Part shown: piece after piece, positions 1 to 6,103 of the stretch | Position numbering within the stretch: position 1 is the first letter of the stretch | Layout of the letters: every line of letters starts with the position of its first letter | Source of the DNA: Litoreibacter sp. | GTDB taxonomy: Bacteria; Pseudomonadota; Alphaproteobacteria; Rhodobacterales; Rhodobacteraceae | Assembly: GCA_013042765.1 (NCBI GenBank) | Contig: JABDPP010000259.1 | Coordinates: 1-12,815 of the forward strand | Length of the DNA: 12,815 bases | Direction: 5' to 3' | Translations under genes and position numbers: made by a program | The notes under the pieces: generated by a model | What the model was told of the DNA's origin: nothing | Databases searched by the model: none | Seen by the model: the letters and a program-made list of their open reading frames with translations, nothing else

Positions 1-627
1 GGCCAGATCGAGACCCGCGCCACGGTCGGGGAGATCTCCCGGAAGCCCGGTGGCTGGGAGGTCCGCGCGGGCGACCGGGTCCATGAGGCGCGGGTTCTGG
101 TTAACGCCGCCGGGGCCTGGGCGGACCGGATCGCCACCATGGCGGGGATAACGCCGCTGGGTTTGCAGCCTTACCGCCGCTCCATGGCCCGGATCCCGGC
201 GCCGGGAGGTCATGATGTCAGCGGCTGGCCGATGCTCTTTGGTCCGGGCGAGGCATGGTATGCCAAGCCCGATGCCGGCAGCCTGCTGGTGTCACCTGCC
301 GAACAGGACCCGGTGGACCCGCATGACGCCTTTGCCGATGACATGGTGCTCGCCGAGGGGCTGGCGCGCTATGAGGCGCATGTCACCGAACCCGTGACCC
401 GGTTGCAAAGCAGCTGGGCGGGTTTGCGCACCTTTGCGCCCGACCGCCAGTTGGTGATCGGGAAGGATCGCGGGGATGAAGCGTTCTTCTGGTGTGCAGG
501 TCAGGGGGGATACGGTTTTCAGACCGCGCCTGCGGCGTCGCGCCTGCTGGCGGAGGTGGTCACGGGAACGCCGTCCGACTTGCCCGCAGAGCTGAAAGAG
601 GCCCTGCGGCCGGAGCGGTTTGCCTGA
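1..627 (+). CDS. FAD-dependent oxidoreductase, DAO family (3' part only)
   Basis: The reading frame is open from the first base and ends at TGA 625-627, so 208 C-terminal residues are visible and the start lies outside the window. The motif NAAGAWAD (visible residues 35-42) is the conserved second FAD-contact region of D-amino-acid oxidase/DadA/glycine oxidase-like flavoproteins. The tail carries WAGLRTFAPDR, then GQGGYGFQTAPAASRLLA, the typical C-terminal FAD-isoalloxazine loop and closing helix. The family oxidises amines or amino acids with FAD. The substrate cannot be told from this fragment, because the N-terminal GxGxxG region is missing. It converges on the Hint gene with only 38 bp between the two stop codons. 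Family call is firm; substrate unknown. Confidence 0.85.
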   Translation, partial: GQIETRATVGEISRKPGGWEVRAGDRVHEARVLVNAAGAWADRIATMAGITPLGLQPYRRSMARIPAPGGHDVSGWPMLFGPGEAWYAKPDAGSLLVSPAEQDPVDPHDAFADDMVLAEGLARYEAHVTEPVTRLQSSWAGLRTFAPDRQLVIGKDRGDEAFFWCAGQGGYGFQTAPAASRLLAEVVTGTPSDLPAELKEALRPERFA

Positions 628-665
628 TTGGTGAAGTGCGCCGCCTAAAACCCGGATCGTCCGGA

Positions 666-1301
666 TCAGGCCGATTGCTGCACGTAATCCTTGCGCGGGA
701 CCTTGGGGTAGGAGACCGGCGGGAAAGCCTTGGCCGTCTTGGAGCGCAGCGCGGGGAACTTGCGCACCAGTTCGCTGCGGGTGGTCTCATCGACACGCGG
801 CAGAATTGCGCCTGAGGGCAGGAACGAGGCCACGGGAAGCCCGCTGGCGACCACGATCTCGTGCTGGTCGAAAATGAAATTGTAGAACGTTTCATTGCGC
901 GCATCGCGATCGAAGAAACTGCCGTCATTGAGACCGGCAAGCGCGCGTGCCTCCACCAGACCGCCGGTCTCAGCCGCCTCAGCGGCGAGCTGGTAACCCG
1001 GGATCAGCACCCGATGATCAGGGGCGAGTGTCAGGGGTTTTTGAGGCATCATCGGACCAATGGCACGCGGGTTGAGCGTGACGGGCGCGTTGCCTGGACG
1101 ACCCAGGATCTCGGTCGGGTCGATCTCACGTTTCCAGATCACCTGCACCGGCTGCAGGCCGTTGTCGCGGGTTACCACCAGATCGCCTGGCCGGATCGAA
1201 TCCGCGCGGCGCGGTCCGCACGGCGTGCGTAGCAGCGCATTGCTGCTGATCCCCGTAAGCGGCGCTCCCGCAACCTTTTCTATCTTCCTAATATAACCCA
1301 T
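666..1301 (-). CDS. Hint-domain protein (Hint_2 type), nucleophile Cys absent
   Basis: A 211-residue protein. The start is placed at ATG 1299-1301, preceded by a good Shine-Dalgarno (GGAG and AGGGGA on the minus strand); an upstream ATG at 1388 would add 29 residues of non-protein-like sequence. Residues 24-60 (LRTPCG, then SIRPGDLVVTRDNG) match the start of the Hedgehog/intein Hint fold. LAPDHRVLI (92-100) is the block containing the conserved His, and FYNFIFDQHEIV with ASGLPVASF (139-160) is the C-terminal block. In autoprocessing Hint domains a Cys precedes this start as CFxxGTxIxTPxG; here the aligned position is Gly17 and the only Cys is Cys28. It is therefore probably not a self-splicing domain, though family relatives may share this. 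No signal peptide is evident. It lies downstream of the dimethylglycine dehydrogenase gene with a 104-bp gap. Function unknown. Confidence 0.8.
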   Translation of the reverse strand: MGYIRKIEKVAGAPLTGISSNALLRTPCGPRRADSIRPGDLVVTRDNGLQPVQVIWKREIDPTEILGRPGNAPVTLNPRAIGPMMPQKPLTLAPDHRVLIPGYQLAAEAAETGGLVEARALAGLNDGSFFDRDARNETFYNFIFDQHEIVVASGLPVASFLPSGAILPRVDETTRSELVRKFPALRSKTAKAFPPVSYPKVPRKDYVQQSA

Positions 1302-1314
1302 TGCTCCGTCCCCT

Positions 1315-1386
1315 CCGAATCGTTGGAAACCACAACAGCACCAGACTCTGTCACAAGTTGGGAAAGATCGTGCCGAATTTGGAAAC
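1315..1386 (-). repeat. Imperfect direct repeat in the Hint gene 5' region
   Basis: On the minus strand GTTTCCAAATTCGG (1373-1386) recurs as GTTTCCAACGATTCGG (1315-1330), the second copy having a 2-bp CG insertion. Starts are 58 bp apart. Both lie in the gap between the dehydrogenase stop and the Hint start; the second copy ends just before the Shine-Dalgarno. They could be regulator-binding half sites or a small duplication; the sequence alone does not decide. Confidence 0.35.
1345..1356 (-). promoter_or_regulatory. TTGYGACAGAGT motif, copy 1 (upstream of Hint gene)
   Basis: Minus-strand TTGTGACAGAGT lies about 43 bp upstream of the Hint start codon. The same 12-mer with one change (TTGCGACAGAGT) occurs at 3957-3968, about 55 bp upstream of the dehydrogenase. 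It may include a -35-like TTGTGA or GTGACA, but no convincing -10 follows at 16-18 bp. Role inferred only from position and recurrence. Confidence 0.3.
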
Positions 1387-1405
1387 AATAGGGCGAAGTC
1401 GTTTC

Positions 1406-3901
1406 TTATCCGTCAACACGGATCGTGGCGTTCGTGGGATCATAGGGGCTGTCTTCGACAACCTCCGCCTCCCATAGCTCGCGCTGCATCCTCAGTTTGA
1501 GCTTGGTGCCGACCTCGGCCAGATCGGGCCGGACATAGCCCATACCGATCGACTTGCCGAACGCCACCGAATAGCCACCGGAGGTCAGGCGGCCGACCTT
1601 CTCGTCGCCCAGATAGAGCGCCTCACGGCCCCACGGATCAGCGTCGGCAGGCCCGTCGATCAACAGCGTGACACATTTCGAGCGGATGCCCAGCGCCTCC
1701 ATCGCGGCCTTGCCGTGGAAGTCCTTCGACAGGTCCACGAAACGGTCCAGCCCGGCCTCGAGCGGGGTGGCGTCGCGGCCAAGCTCGGTGCCGAAGGCGC
1801 GGTAGGATTTCTCCTGCCGCAGCCAGTTCTGCGCCCGTGCGCCGGCCAGTTTCATCCCGTGTTTCGCGCCGGCTTTTTCAAGCAGGTCGAAGAGGTAATT
1901 CTGCATCTCGATCGGGTGATGCAGTTCCCAGCCAAGCTCGCCCGTATAGGCCACGCGGATCGCGTTGACCGGGCACATTTTCAGCTCGATCTCGCGGGCG
2001 GAGAGCCACGGGAACCGCTTGTTCGACAGGGCGGTGGCCGGGTCGGGATCGCAAATCAGCTCCGTCAGGATATCGCGCGATTTCGGGCCCGCGAGGGCGA
2101 AAACGCCGTATTGCGAGGTGACGTCCTGCAACTCGATCCGGCCGAACTCGGCCTCTTTGTCGGCGATGGCCTTTTTCAGGAAATCGGCGTCATAGGCCTG
2201 CCAGGCCCCGGCGGAGACGAGGTAGTATTCGTCTTCGGCCTGCCGCACGATCGTGTATTCGGTGCGGGTCGTGCCGGCTTCGGTCAGCGCATAGGTCAGG
2301 TTGATCCGTCCCACCCGCGGCAGTTTGTTGGTGGTGAACCAATCGAGGAACGCGGTCGCGCCCGGCCCCTTGAGGATATGCTTGGTGAAGGCGGTCGCGT
2401 CGATCAGGCCGGCACCGCCCCGGATCGCCTCGGCCTCGTCTTTCGCGTATTGCCACCAGCCGCCACGGCGGAAGGAGCGGGCTGCATGGTCGAAATCCTC
2501 CGGCGCATCGAGCGGACCGAAATAGTTCGGACGTTCCCAGCCGTTGACCTGACCGAACTGCGCGCCGCGGGCCTTCTGCCGGTCATAGGCAGGGGCTGTT
2601 TTCAGCGGGCGGCAGGCTTCGCGTTCTTCATCGGGGTGATGGAGGATGTAGACGTGATCATAGCACTCCTCGTTCTTGCGCGCGGCATACTCGGTGGTCA
2701 TCCAGTTGCCGAAGCGCTTGGGATCGAGGCTCGCCATATCGATCTCGGCCTCGCCCTCGACCATCATCTGCGCGAGATAATGCCCGGTGCCGCCGGCTGC
2801 CGTGATCCCGAAGCTGAAGCCTTCGGCCAGCCACATGTTGCGCAGCCCCGGCGCAGGGCCGACCAGCGGGTTGCCATCGGGCGTGTAGCAGATCGGGCCG
2901 TTGAAATCGTCCTTCAGGCCGCAGCTTTCACACGATGGGATCCGGTGGATCATCGCCATGTACTGCTCTTCGATCCGCTCCAGATCGAGCTGGAACAGAT
3001 CTGCGCGGAAGCTGTCGGGCACGCCGTATTCGAACCGCGCCGGCGCGTTCTTCTCGTAGACGCCGAGGATCCAGCCGCCGCGCTCTTCACGCACGTAGCT
3101 TTGGGCGTCGGCATCGCGGATCACCGGGTGCTCGGGATGGGATTTGCGGAACTCGACCAGCGCGGGGTCCTGCTCCATCACGATGAACTGGTGCTCGACC
3201 GGGATGGCAGGGATCTTGATGCCCAGAAGCTGCGCGGTGCGCTGCGCGTGGTTACCGGTGGCGGTGACGACATGCTCGGCGGTGATCACAGCTGTTTCGT
3301 CGGAGGGCACGAGGTTGCCGCCCTTCTCCACCATCTTGGTGACGCTGATGCGCCATTCGGAGCCGGTCCACGCGTAGCCGTCGACCTGCCATTTCCGCTC
3401 GATCGTAACGCCGTGCTGGCGCGCGCCCTTGGCCATGGCCATGGTCACATCGGCGGGGTTTATGTAGCCGTCCGTGGGGTGGTAGATCGCGCCTTCCAGA
3501 TCCTCGGTGCGGATCAGCGGCCAGCGATCTTTGATCTGGGCCGGGGTCATCCATTCGAACGGCACGCCCACGGTCTCCGCCGTCGAGGCGTAGAGCATGT
3601 ACTCGTCCATCCGGTCTTTCGACTGTGCCATGCGCAGGTTGCCACAGACCGAGAAACCCGCATTCAGGCCGGTTTCCTCTTCAAGCGTCTTGTAGAAGCG
3701 GATCGAGTAGTCGTGGATATGGGTCGTCGCGTAGGACATGTTGAAATAGGGCAGCAGGCCCGCCGCGTGCCATGTCGAACCGGAGGTCAGTTCATCGCGC
3801 TCCAGCAGCATCGTGTCCCAGCCCGCCTTGCCCAGATGATAGGCAATCGACGTGCCTACGGCCCCGCCCCCGACAACCAAAGCTTTGACATGCGTTTTCA
3901 T
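1406..3901 (-). CDS. Dimethylglycine/sarcosine dehydrogenase-type FAD protein with C-terminal GcvT domain
   Basis: An 831-residue cytoplasmic flavoenzyme. The start is placed at ATG 3899-3901 because GAGGG sits 7 bases before it; an in-frame ATG six codons upstream has no comparable site. Residues 11-16 (GGGAVG) are the dinucleotide-binding loop, and STWHAAGL (42-49) carries His45, the position of covalent FAD attachment in mammalian DMGDH and SARDH. The layout is DAO domain (about 6-365), FAO_M linker (about 370-430), then GcvT folate-binding domain and GcvT C-terminal barrel (to about 815), including YTGELGWELHHP. The family demethylates dimethylglycine to sarcosine, or sarcosine to glycine, passing the one-carbon unit to tetrahydrofolate, in glycine-betaine/choline catabolism. 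Which substrate is used cannot be read from sequence; roseobacters carry several paralogues. No other betaine-pathway gene is visible here. Confidence 0.9.
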   Translation of the reverse strand: MKTHVKALVVGGGAVGTSIAYHLGKAGWDTMLLERDELTSGSTWHAAGLLPYFNMSYATTHIHDYSIRFYKTLEEETGLNAGFSVCGNLRMAQSKDRMDEYMLYASTAETVGVPFEWMTPAQIKDRWPLIRTEDLEGAIYHPTDGYINPADVTMAMAKGARQHGVTIERKWQVDGYAWTGSEWRISVTKMVEKGGNLVPSDETAVITAEHVVTATGNHAQRTAQLLGIKIPAIPVEHQFIVMEQDPALVEFRKSHPEHPVIRDADAQSYVREERGGWILGVYEKNAPARFEYGVPDSFRADLFQLDLERIEEQYMAMIHRIPSCESCGLKDDFNGPICYTPDGNPLVGPAPGLRNMWLAEGFSFGITAAGGTGHYLAQMMVEGEAEIDMASLDPKRFGNWMTTEYAARKNEECYDHVYILHHPDEEREACRPLKTAPAYDRQKARGAQFGQVNGWERPNYFGPLDAPEDFDHAARSFRRGGWWQYAKDEAEAIRGGAGLIDATAFTKHILKGPGATAFLDWFTTNKLPRVGRINLTYALTEAGTTRTEYTIVRQAEDEYYLVSAGAWQAYDADFLKKAIADKEAEFGRIELQDVTSQYGVFALAGPKSRDILTELICDPDPATALSNKRFPWLSAREIELKMCPVNAIRVAYTGELGWELHHPIEMQNYLFDLLEKAGAKHGMKLAGARAQNWLRQEKSYRAFGTELGRDATPLEAGLDRFVDLSKDFHGKAAMEALGIRSKCVTLLIDGPADADPWGREALYLGDEKVGRLTSGGYSVAFGKSIGMGYVRPDLAEVGTKLKLRMQRELWEAEVVEDSPYDPTNATIRVDG

Positions 3902-3929
3902 GATGCGACCCTCATTCACAGACCGTTTA

Positions 3930-3948
3930 GCCCGCGTGTTTTGCGGGC
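3930..3948 (-). promoter_or_regulatory. Leader hairpin upstream of the dehydrogenase gene
   Basis: A perfect 6-bp inverted repeat, GCCCGC (3930-3935) and GCGGGC (3943-3948), encloses a 7-nt loop. It ends 28 bases before the start codon and outside the Shine-Dalgarno. It could be an operator dyad or a structured 5' UTR; no U-tract follows on either strand, so an intrinsic terminator is unlikely. Confidence 0.35.
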
Positions 3949-3950
3949 CT

Positions 3951-3968
3951 TGTCACACTCTGTCGCAA
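3951..3968 (-). promoter_or_regulatory. TTGYGACAGAGT motif, copy 2, with 10-bp phased TGYGACA repeat
   Basis: On the minus strand TGCGACA (3961-3967) and TGTGACA (3951-3957) form a direct repeat with a 10-bp period, one helical turn. The upstream half lies in TTGCGACAGAGT, shared with the Hint gene 5' region. GTGACA could also act as a -35, with GCTAAA about 18 bp downstream as a poor -10. Candidate regulator site; inferred. Confidence 0.3.
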
Positions 3969-4154
3969 ACGCGCAAAAAAGAGAAAGAACCAGCCGACCA
4001 CCTATCAAGCGAATCCGACATTTCCCTGCCAGCCACGCAGGCGCGGGCCCGGGTTCTCATCGCTCCCCCGCGCAACCGACCTTTTCAACCTCGCCGGAAT
4101 GACTAGGATAGGGCATCCAGGCGGCACACCCGGATGGCCATCAGGCCGTTTTCG

Positions 4155-4190
4155 CAGCCGCAAGACAGCCGCAGCCCCGTATCGCGGGGC
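4155..4190 (+). promoter_or_regulatory. panB leader: tandem CAGCCGCA repeat and hairpin
   Basis: CAGCCGCA occurs at 4155-4162 and 4166-4173 (11-bp period). It is followed directly by a perfect 6-bp stem, GCCCCG (4174-4179) / CGGGGC (4185-4190), with a TATCG loop. The hairpin ends 9 bases before the AGAAGG ribosome-binding site of panB (4200-4205). It may be an operator or mRNA structure; no U-run follows. Confidence 0.3.
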
Positions 4191-4215
4191 CAGAACGCCA
4201 GAAGGTTCCCCCACG

Positions 4216-5028
4216 ATGAGTTCCCAATCCGAAAATATCCGCCGGATCACCGTTCCCCAGATTGCCGCCCGCAAAGGGGGAGATCCGATCGTCTCGCTGA
4301 CCTCCTATCACGCCCATACGGCGGCGATCGTCGACAAGTATGCCGATTTCATTCTGGTGGGTGACAGCCTTGGCATGGTGATGCACGGGATGGAGAACAC
4401 CACGGGCGTGCCGCTCGACCTGATGATCATGCACGGCAAGGCGGTGATGCGCGGCACCAAGCGCGCGCTGGTCGTCGTTGACATGCCGTTCGGCACCTAC
4501 GAGGAGAGCCCCAATGTCGCGTTCCGCAACGCAGCCCGGATCATGAAAGAGACCGGCTGCGGCGCGGTCAAGCTGGAGGGAGGTGAGCGCATGGCGGAAA
4601 CCGTGCATTTCCTGACCCAGCGCGGGATCCCGGTCATGGCCCATACCGGCCTGACCCCGCAATCGAGCCACGTGATGGGCGGCTTCAAGACGCAGGGCCG
4701 CGACGAAGACAGCTGGCCCGCCCATGAGGCCGATGCGCGCGCCGTCGCGGAGGCCGGCGCCTTCGCGATCGTGCTGGAGGGTATGGTCGAGCCGCTTGCG
4801 GCCCGGATCACCAAGCAGGTCGAGATCCCCACGATCGGCATCGGCGCGTCAGTCGAATGCGACGGCCAGATTCTCGTGCTGGAGGACATGCTGGGCATGA
4901 ACCCGTGGACCCCGAAATTCGTGAAGGTCTATGGCACGCTCGGCCCGATGATCGAGAAAGCAGTCAGCGATTACGCCGAAGAGGTCAAATCCCGCAGTTT
5001 CCCCGGCGAGGATCACGTCTACCGCTAG
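4216..5028 (+). CDS. panB: 3-methyl-2-oxobutanoate hydroxymethyltransferase
   Basis: A 270-residue cytoplasmic enzyme (E. coli PanB has 264). It transfers a hydroxymethyl group from 5,10-methylene-tetrahydrofolate to alpha-ketoisovalerate, giving ketopantoate, the first committed step to pantothenate and CoA. All residues matching the E. coli active site are in place: Asp50-Ser51 in LVGDSLGM and Asp89 in VVVDMPFG (metal/substrate), Lys119 and Glu121 in GAVKLEGG, and Glu188 in [25 protein letters not shown] (207-226) is the family signature. The start at 4216 matches the family N-terminus and has AGAAGG 10 bases upstream; a 39-codon in-frame extension is rejected. panC, often next to panB, is absent from the window. 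The gene ends facing the exported-protein gene across a terminator-like hairpin. Both panB and the divergent dehydrogenase draw on or feed methylene-folate, which may be coincidence. Confidence 0.97.
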   Translation: MSSQSENIRRITVPQIAARKGGDPIVSLTSYHAHTAAIVDKYADFILVGDSLGMVMHGMENTTGVPLDLMIMHGKAVMRGTKRALVVVDMPFGTYEESPNVAFRNAARIMKETGCGAVKLEGGERMAETVHFLTQRGIPVMAHTGLTPQSSHVMGGFKTQGRDEDSWPAHEADARAVAEAGAFAIVLEGMVEPLAARITKQVEIPTIGIGASVECDGQILVLEDMLGMNPWTPKFVKVYGTLGPMIEKAVSDYAEEVKSRSFPGEDHVYR

Positions 5029-5043
5029 GAAAACGGGTTAGGA

Positions 5044-5065
5044 GCCGGCGGCACGTCCCGCCGGC
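5044..5065. terminator. Strong GC hairpin between convergent genes
   Basis: A perfect 8-bp stem, GCCGGCGG (5044-5051) / CCGCCGGC (5058-5065), has a 6-nt loop and sits in the 53-bp gap between the panB stop and the stop of the facing gene. It can form in both transcripts. Only weak T-richness follows on either side (GTTTG on plus, CGTTTTCC on minus), so termination is likely but not classical. Confidence 0.55.
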
Positions 5066-5081
5066 ACCGGTCAAGGTTTGC

Positions 5082-5972
5082 TCAGCCTTCCACGGAGCTC
5101 GTGTCGAGCGGGAGGTCCCCGGACACATTCGTGACGCCTTGGGGATCCAGTTTGCCCGGAGGTGCGAGACCGAGCCGTTCATGCAGCTCCGCGAGCGCCT
5201 TCGGGGACAGTTTGCGCCCGCCGGCCGCAGAGATCAGCGCATCAGACTGCGTGTCGCGCGCGTCACGGGTCACCATCTCGAAAACGGTGATGTCGTATTC
5301 GATGCCGGTCCACTCGATCTCGTAGGCGCGGTCGGCCGCCTGGGAGGCTGCCAGTTCCGCATGGAGTTGCTCGAGCCCTGCCCGGTTCGTCGGGTCGTTC
5401 TCGCGCATCTCGCCGATCGCATTGATGATCCTGTTGGTCCGGTTGCGATCATAGCCATTGGCCAGTTGCACCCGGTCCCCCTGTGCCTCGCGCAACAAGG
5501 TGATCGCTTCCACCTGTTCGAGAATGGCGTTTTTATAGGCCGCGAGACGCCCCAGAAGGCTGTCCGGCGCGGCAGCATCGAGGCGGCCGGTGCTCAATTC
5601 ATTGGGATCCAGCCCGTCGATCTCGGTCACGAGACCACCCGGCTCGGGTCGCGCTGCGCTTTGCGTTTCGACTTCGGGTCGGCCCGCGCGGATCGCGATC
5701 CGCTCCAGCGTTCTGCGCAGATTATCAAGGAAAGTCGGAGCCGAGGCGCCCTGCCCTGCACTGCCTTGTCCGAGGCCACCCTGCAAGGACAGCGCGTGTC
5801 CCGAACTGGTGGTTTCAGACGCCATGGTCACCGTCAGGCTCCTGCTGTCCGGATCGGCGCTTTCAGCCCAAACCGGCGATGTGCCCAGCAGTGCAGCACC
5901 AAGGAAAAGCGCGCCAAAGGCGTGCTTAGGCTTAAAGGAAAACGACTCCAAGTCTTTGTAAATACTACTCAT
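5082..5972 (-). CDS. Exported protein of unknown function
   Basis: A 296-residue protein that I do not recognise. The start is placed at ATG 5970-5972 because GGGGGA lies just upstream and the N-terminus then reads as a Sec signal peptide: a long polar region with lysines (1-17), a hydrophobic core (about 18-30), and a likely cut after VWA (36) before ESAD. An upstream ATG at 6038 would push the signal inward. The mature part begins with a Ser/Gly/Gln-rich stretch (about 55-80). It continues with acidic and helical segments rich in Ala, Glu and Arg (about 135-215, possible coiled coil), a segment YEIEWTGIEYDITVFEMVTR (about 218-237), and a KLSPKALAELHERLGL helix near the end. There is one strand of hydrophobicity only, so it is probably periplasmic. 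It lies downstream of the hydroxyacid dehydrogenase gene with a 131-bp gap, so probably has its own promoter. Confidence 0.75.
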   Translation of the reverse strand: MSSIYKDLESFSFKPKHAFGALFLGAALLGTSPVWAESADPDSRSLTVTMASETTSSGHALSLQGGLGQGSAGQGASAPTFLDNLRRTLERIAIRAGRPEVETQSAARPEPGGLVTEIDGLDPNELSTGRLDAAAPDSLLGRLAAYKNAILEQVEAITLLREAQGDRVQLANGYDRNRTNRIINAIGEMRENDPTNRAGLEQLHAELAASQAADRAYEIEWTGIEYDITVFEMVTRDARDTQSDALISAAGGRKLSPKALAELHERLGLAPPGKLDPQGVTNVSGDLPLDTSSVEG

Positions 5973-6051
5973 ATCAAGTCCCCCAACCCAATTTCGCGAA
6001 CCTTCATGGTCCTTCAACGGACAAACGATTCCACTCAAGCATGGCCTTCGC

Positions 6052-6080
6052 CTGCCTAAATTGCGGTTAAATTGTGGCAG
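6052..6080. promoter_or_regulatory. Operator-like dyad with TAAATTG direct repeats
   Basis: CTGCC (6052-6056) and GGCAG (6076-6080) form an inverted repeat enclosing two copies of TAAATTG (6057-6063 and 6068-6074) spaced 11 bp apart. The inner AATT pairs could extend a stem. It lies 23 bp past the dehydrogenase stop and about 80 bp upstream of the exported-protein gene. No U-run follows on the minus strand, which favours a regulator site over an intrinsic terminator. Confidence 0.35.
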
Positions 6081-6103
6081 AATGTATCTGGGCGAAAACC
6101 CGC

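Larger units (their letters stand above)
3902..4215. other. Divergent intergenic region between the dehydrogenase gene and panB
   Basis: A 314-bp region holding the 5' sequences of both divergent genes. I see no gene in it. A frame open from ATG 4099 into panB gives a Pro/Arg/Gly-rich stretch unlike protein and is not believed. On the dehydrogenase side are a hairpin (3930-3948) and a 10-bp-phased repeat (3951-3967). On the panB side are an imperfect 8-bp dyad (4114-4136), an 8-bp direct repeat (4155-4173) and a perfect 6-bp hairpin (4174-4190). A weak sigma70-like pair for panB, TTTCAA (4083-4088) and TAGGAT (4104-4109) with a 15-bp spacer, is possible but poor. Confidence 0.6.

Noticed and set aside
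652..664. 5-bp CCGGA/TCCGG hairpin between the two convergent genes at the left
   Set aside because: Short stem with a 3-nt loop and no U-run; too weak to call a terminator, though it could contribute.
1715..4102. 795-codon open frame on the plus strand opposite the dehydrogenase gene
   Set aside because: It is a shadow of a GC-rich gene. The opposite strand encodes a complete, motif-perfect flavoenzyme, while this frame gives His/Arg/Gly-rich sequence without any family motif or ribosome-binding site.
4099..4215. N-terminal extension of PanB by 39 codons
   Set aside because: The extension is Pro/Arg/Gly-rich, not conserved in PanB, and an AGAAGG site supports ATG 4216.
4857..6059. 400-codon plus-strand frame overlapping the panB 3' end and the antisense of the exported-protein gene
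   Set aside because: It crosses a confident gene end and a terminator-like hairpin, and has no start signals or motifs.
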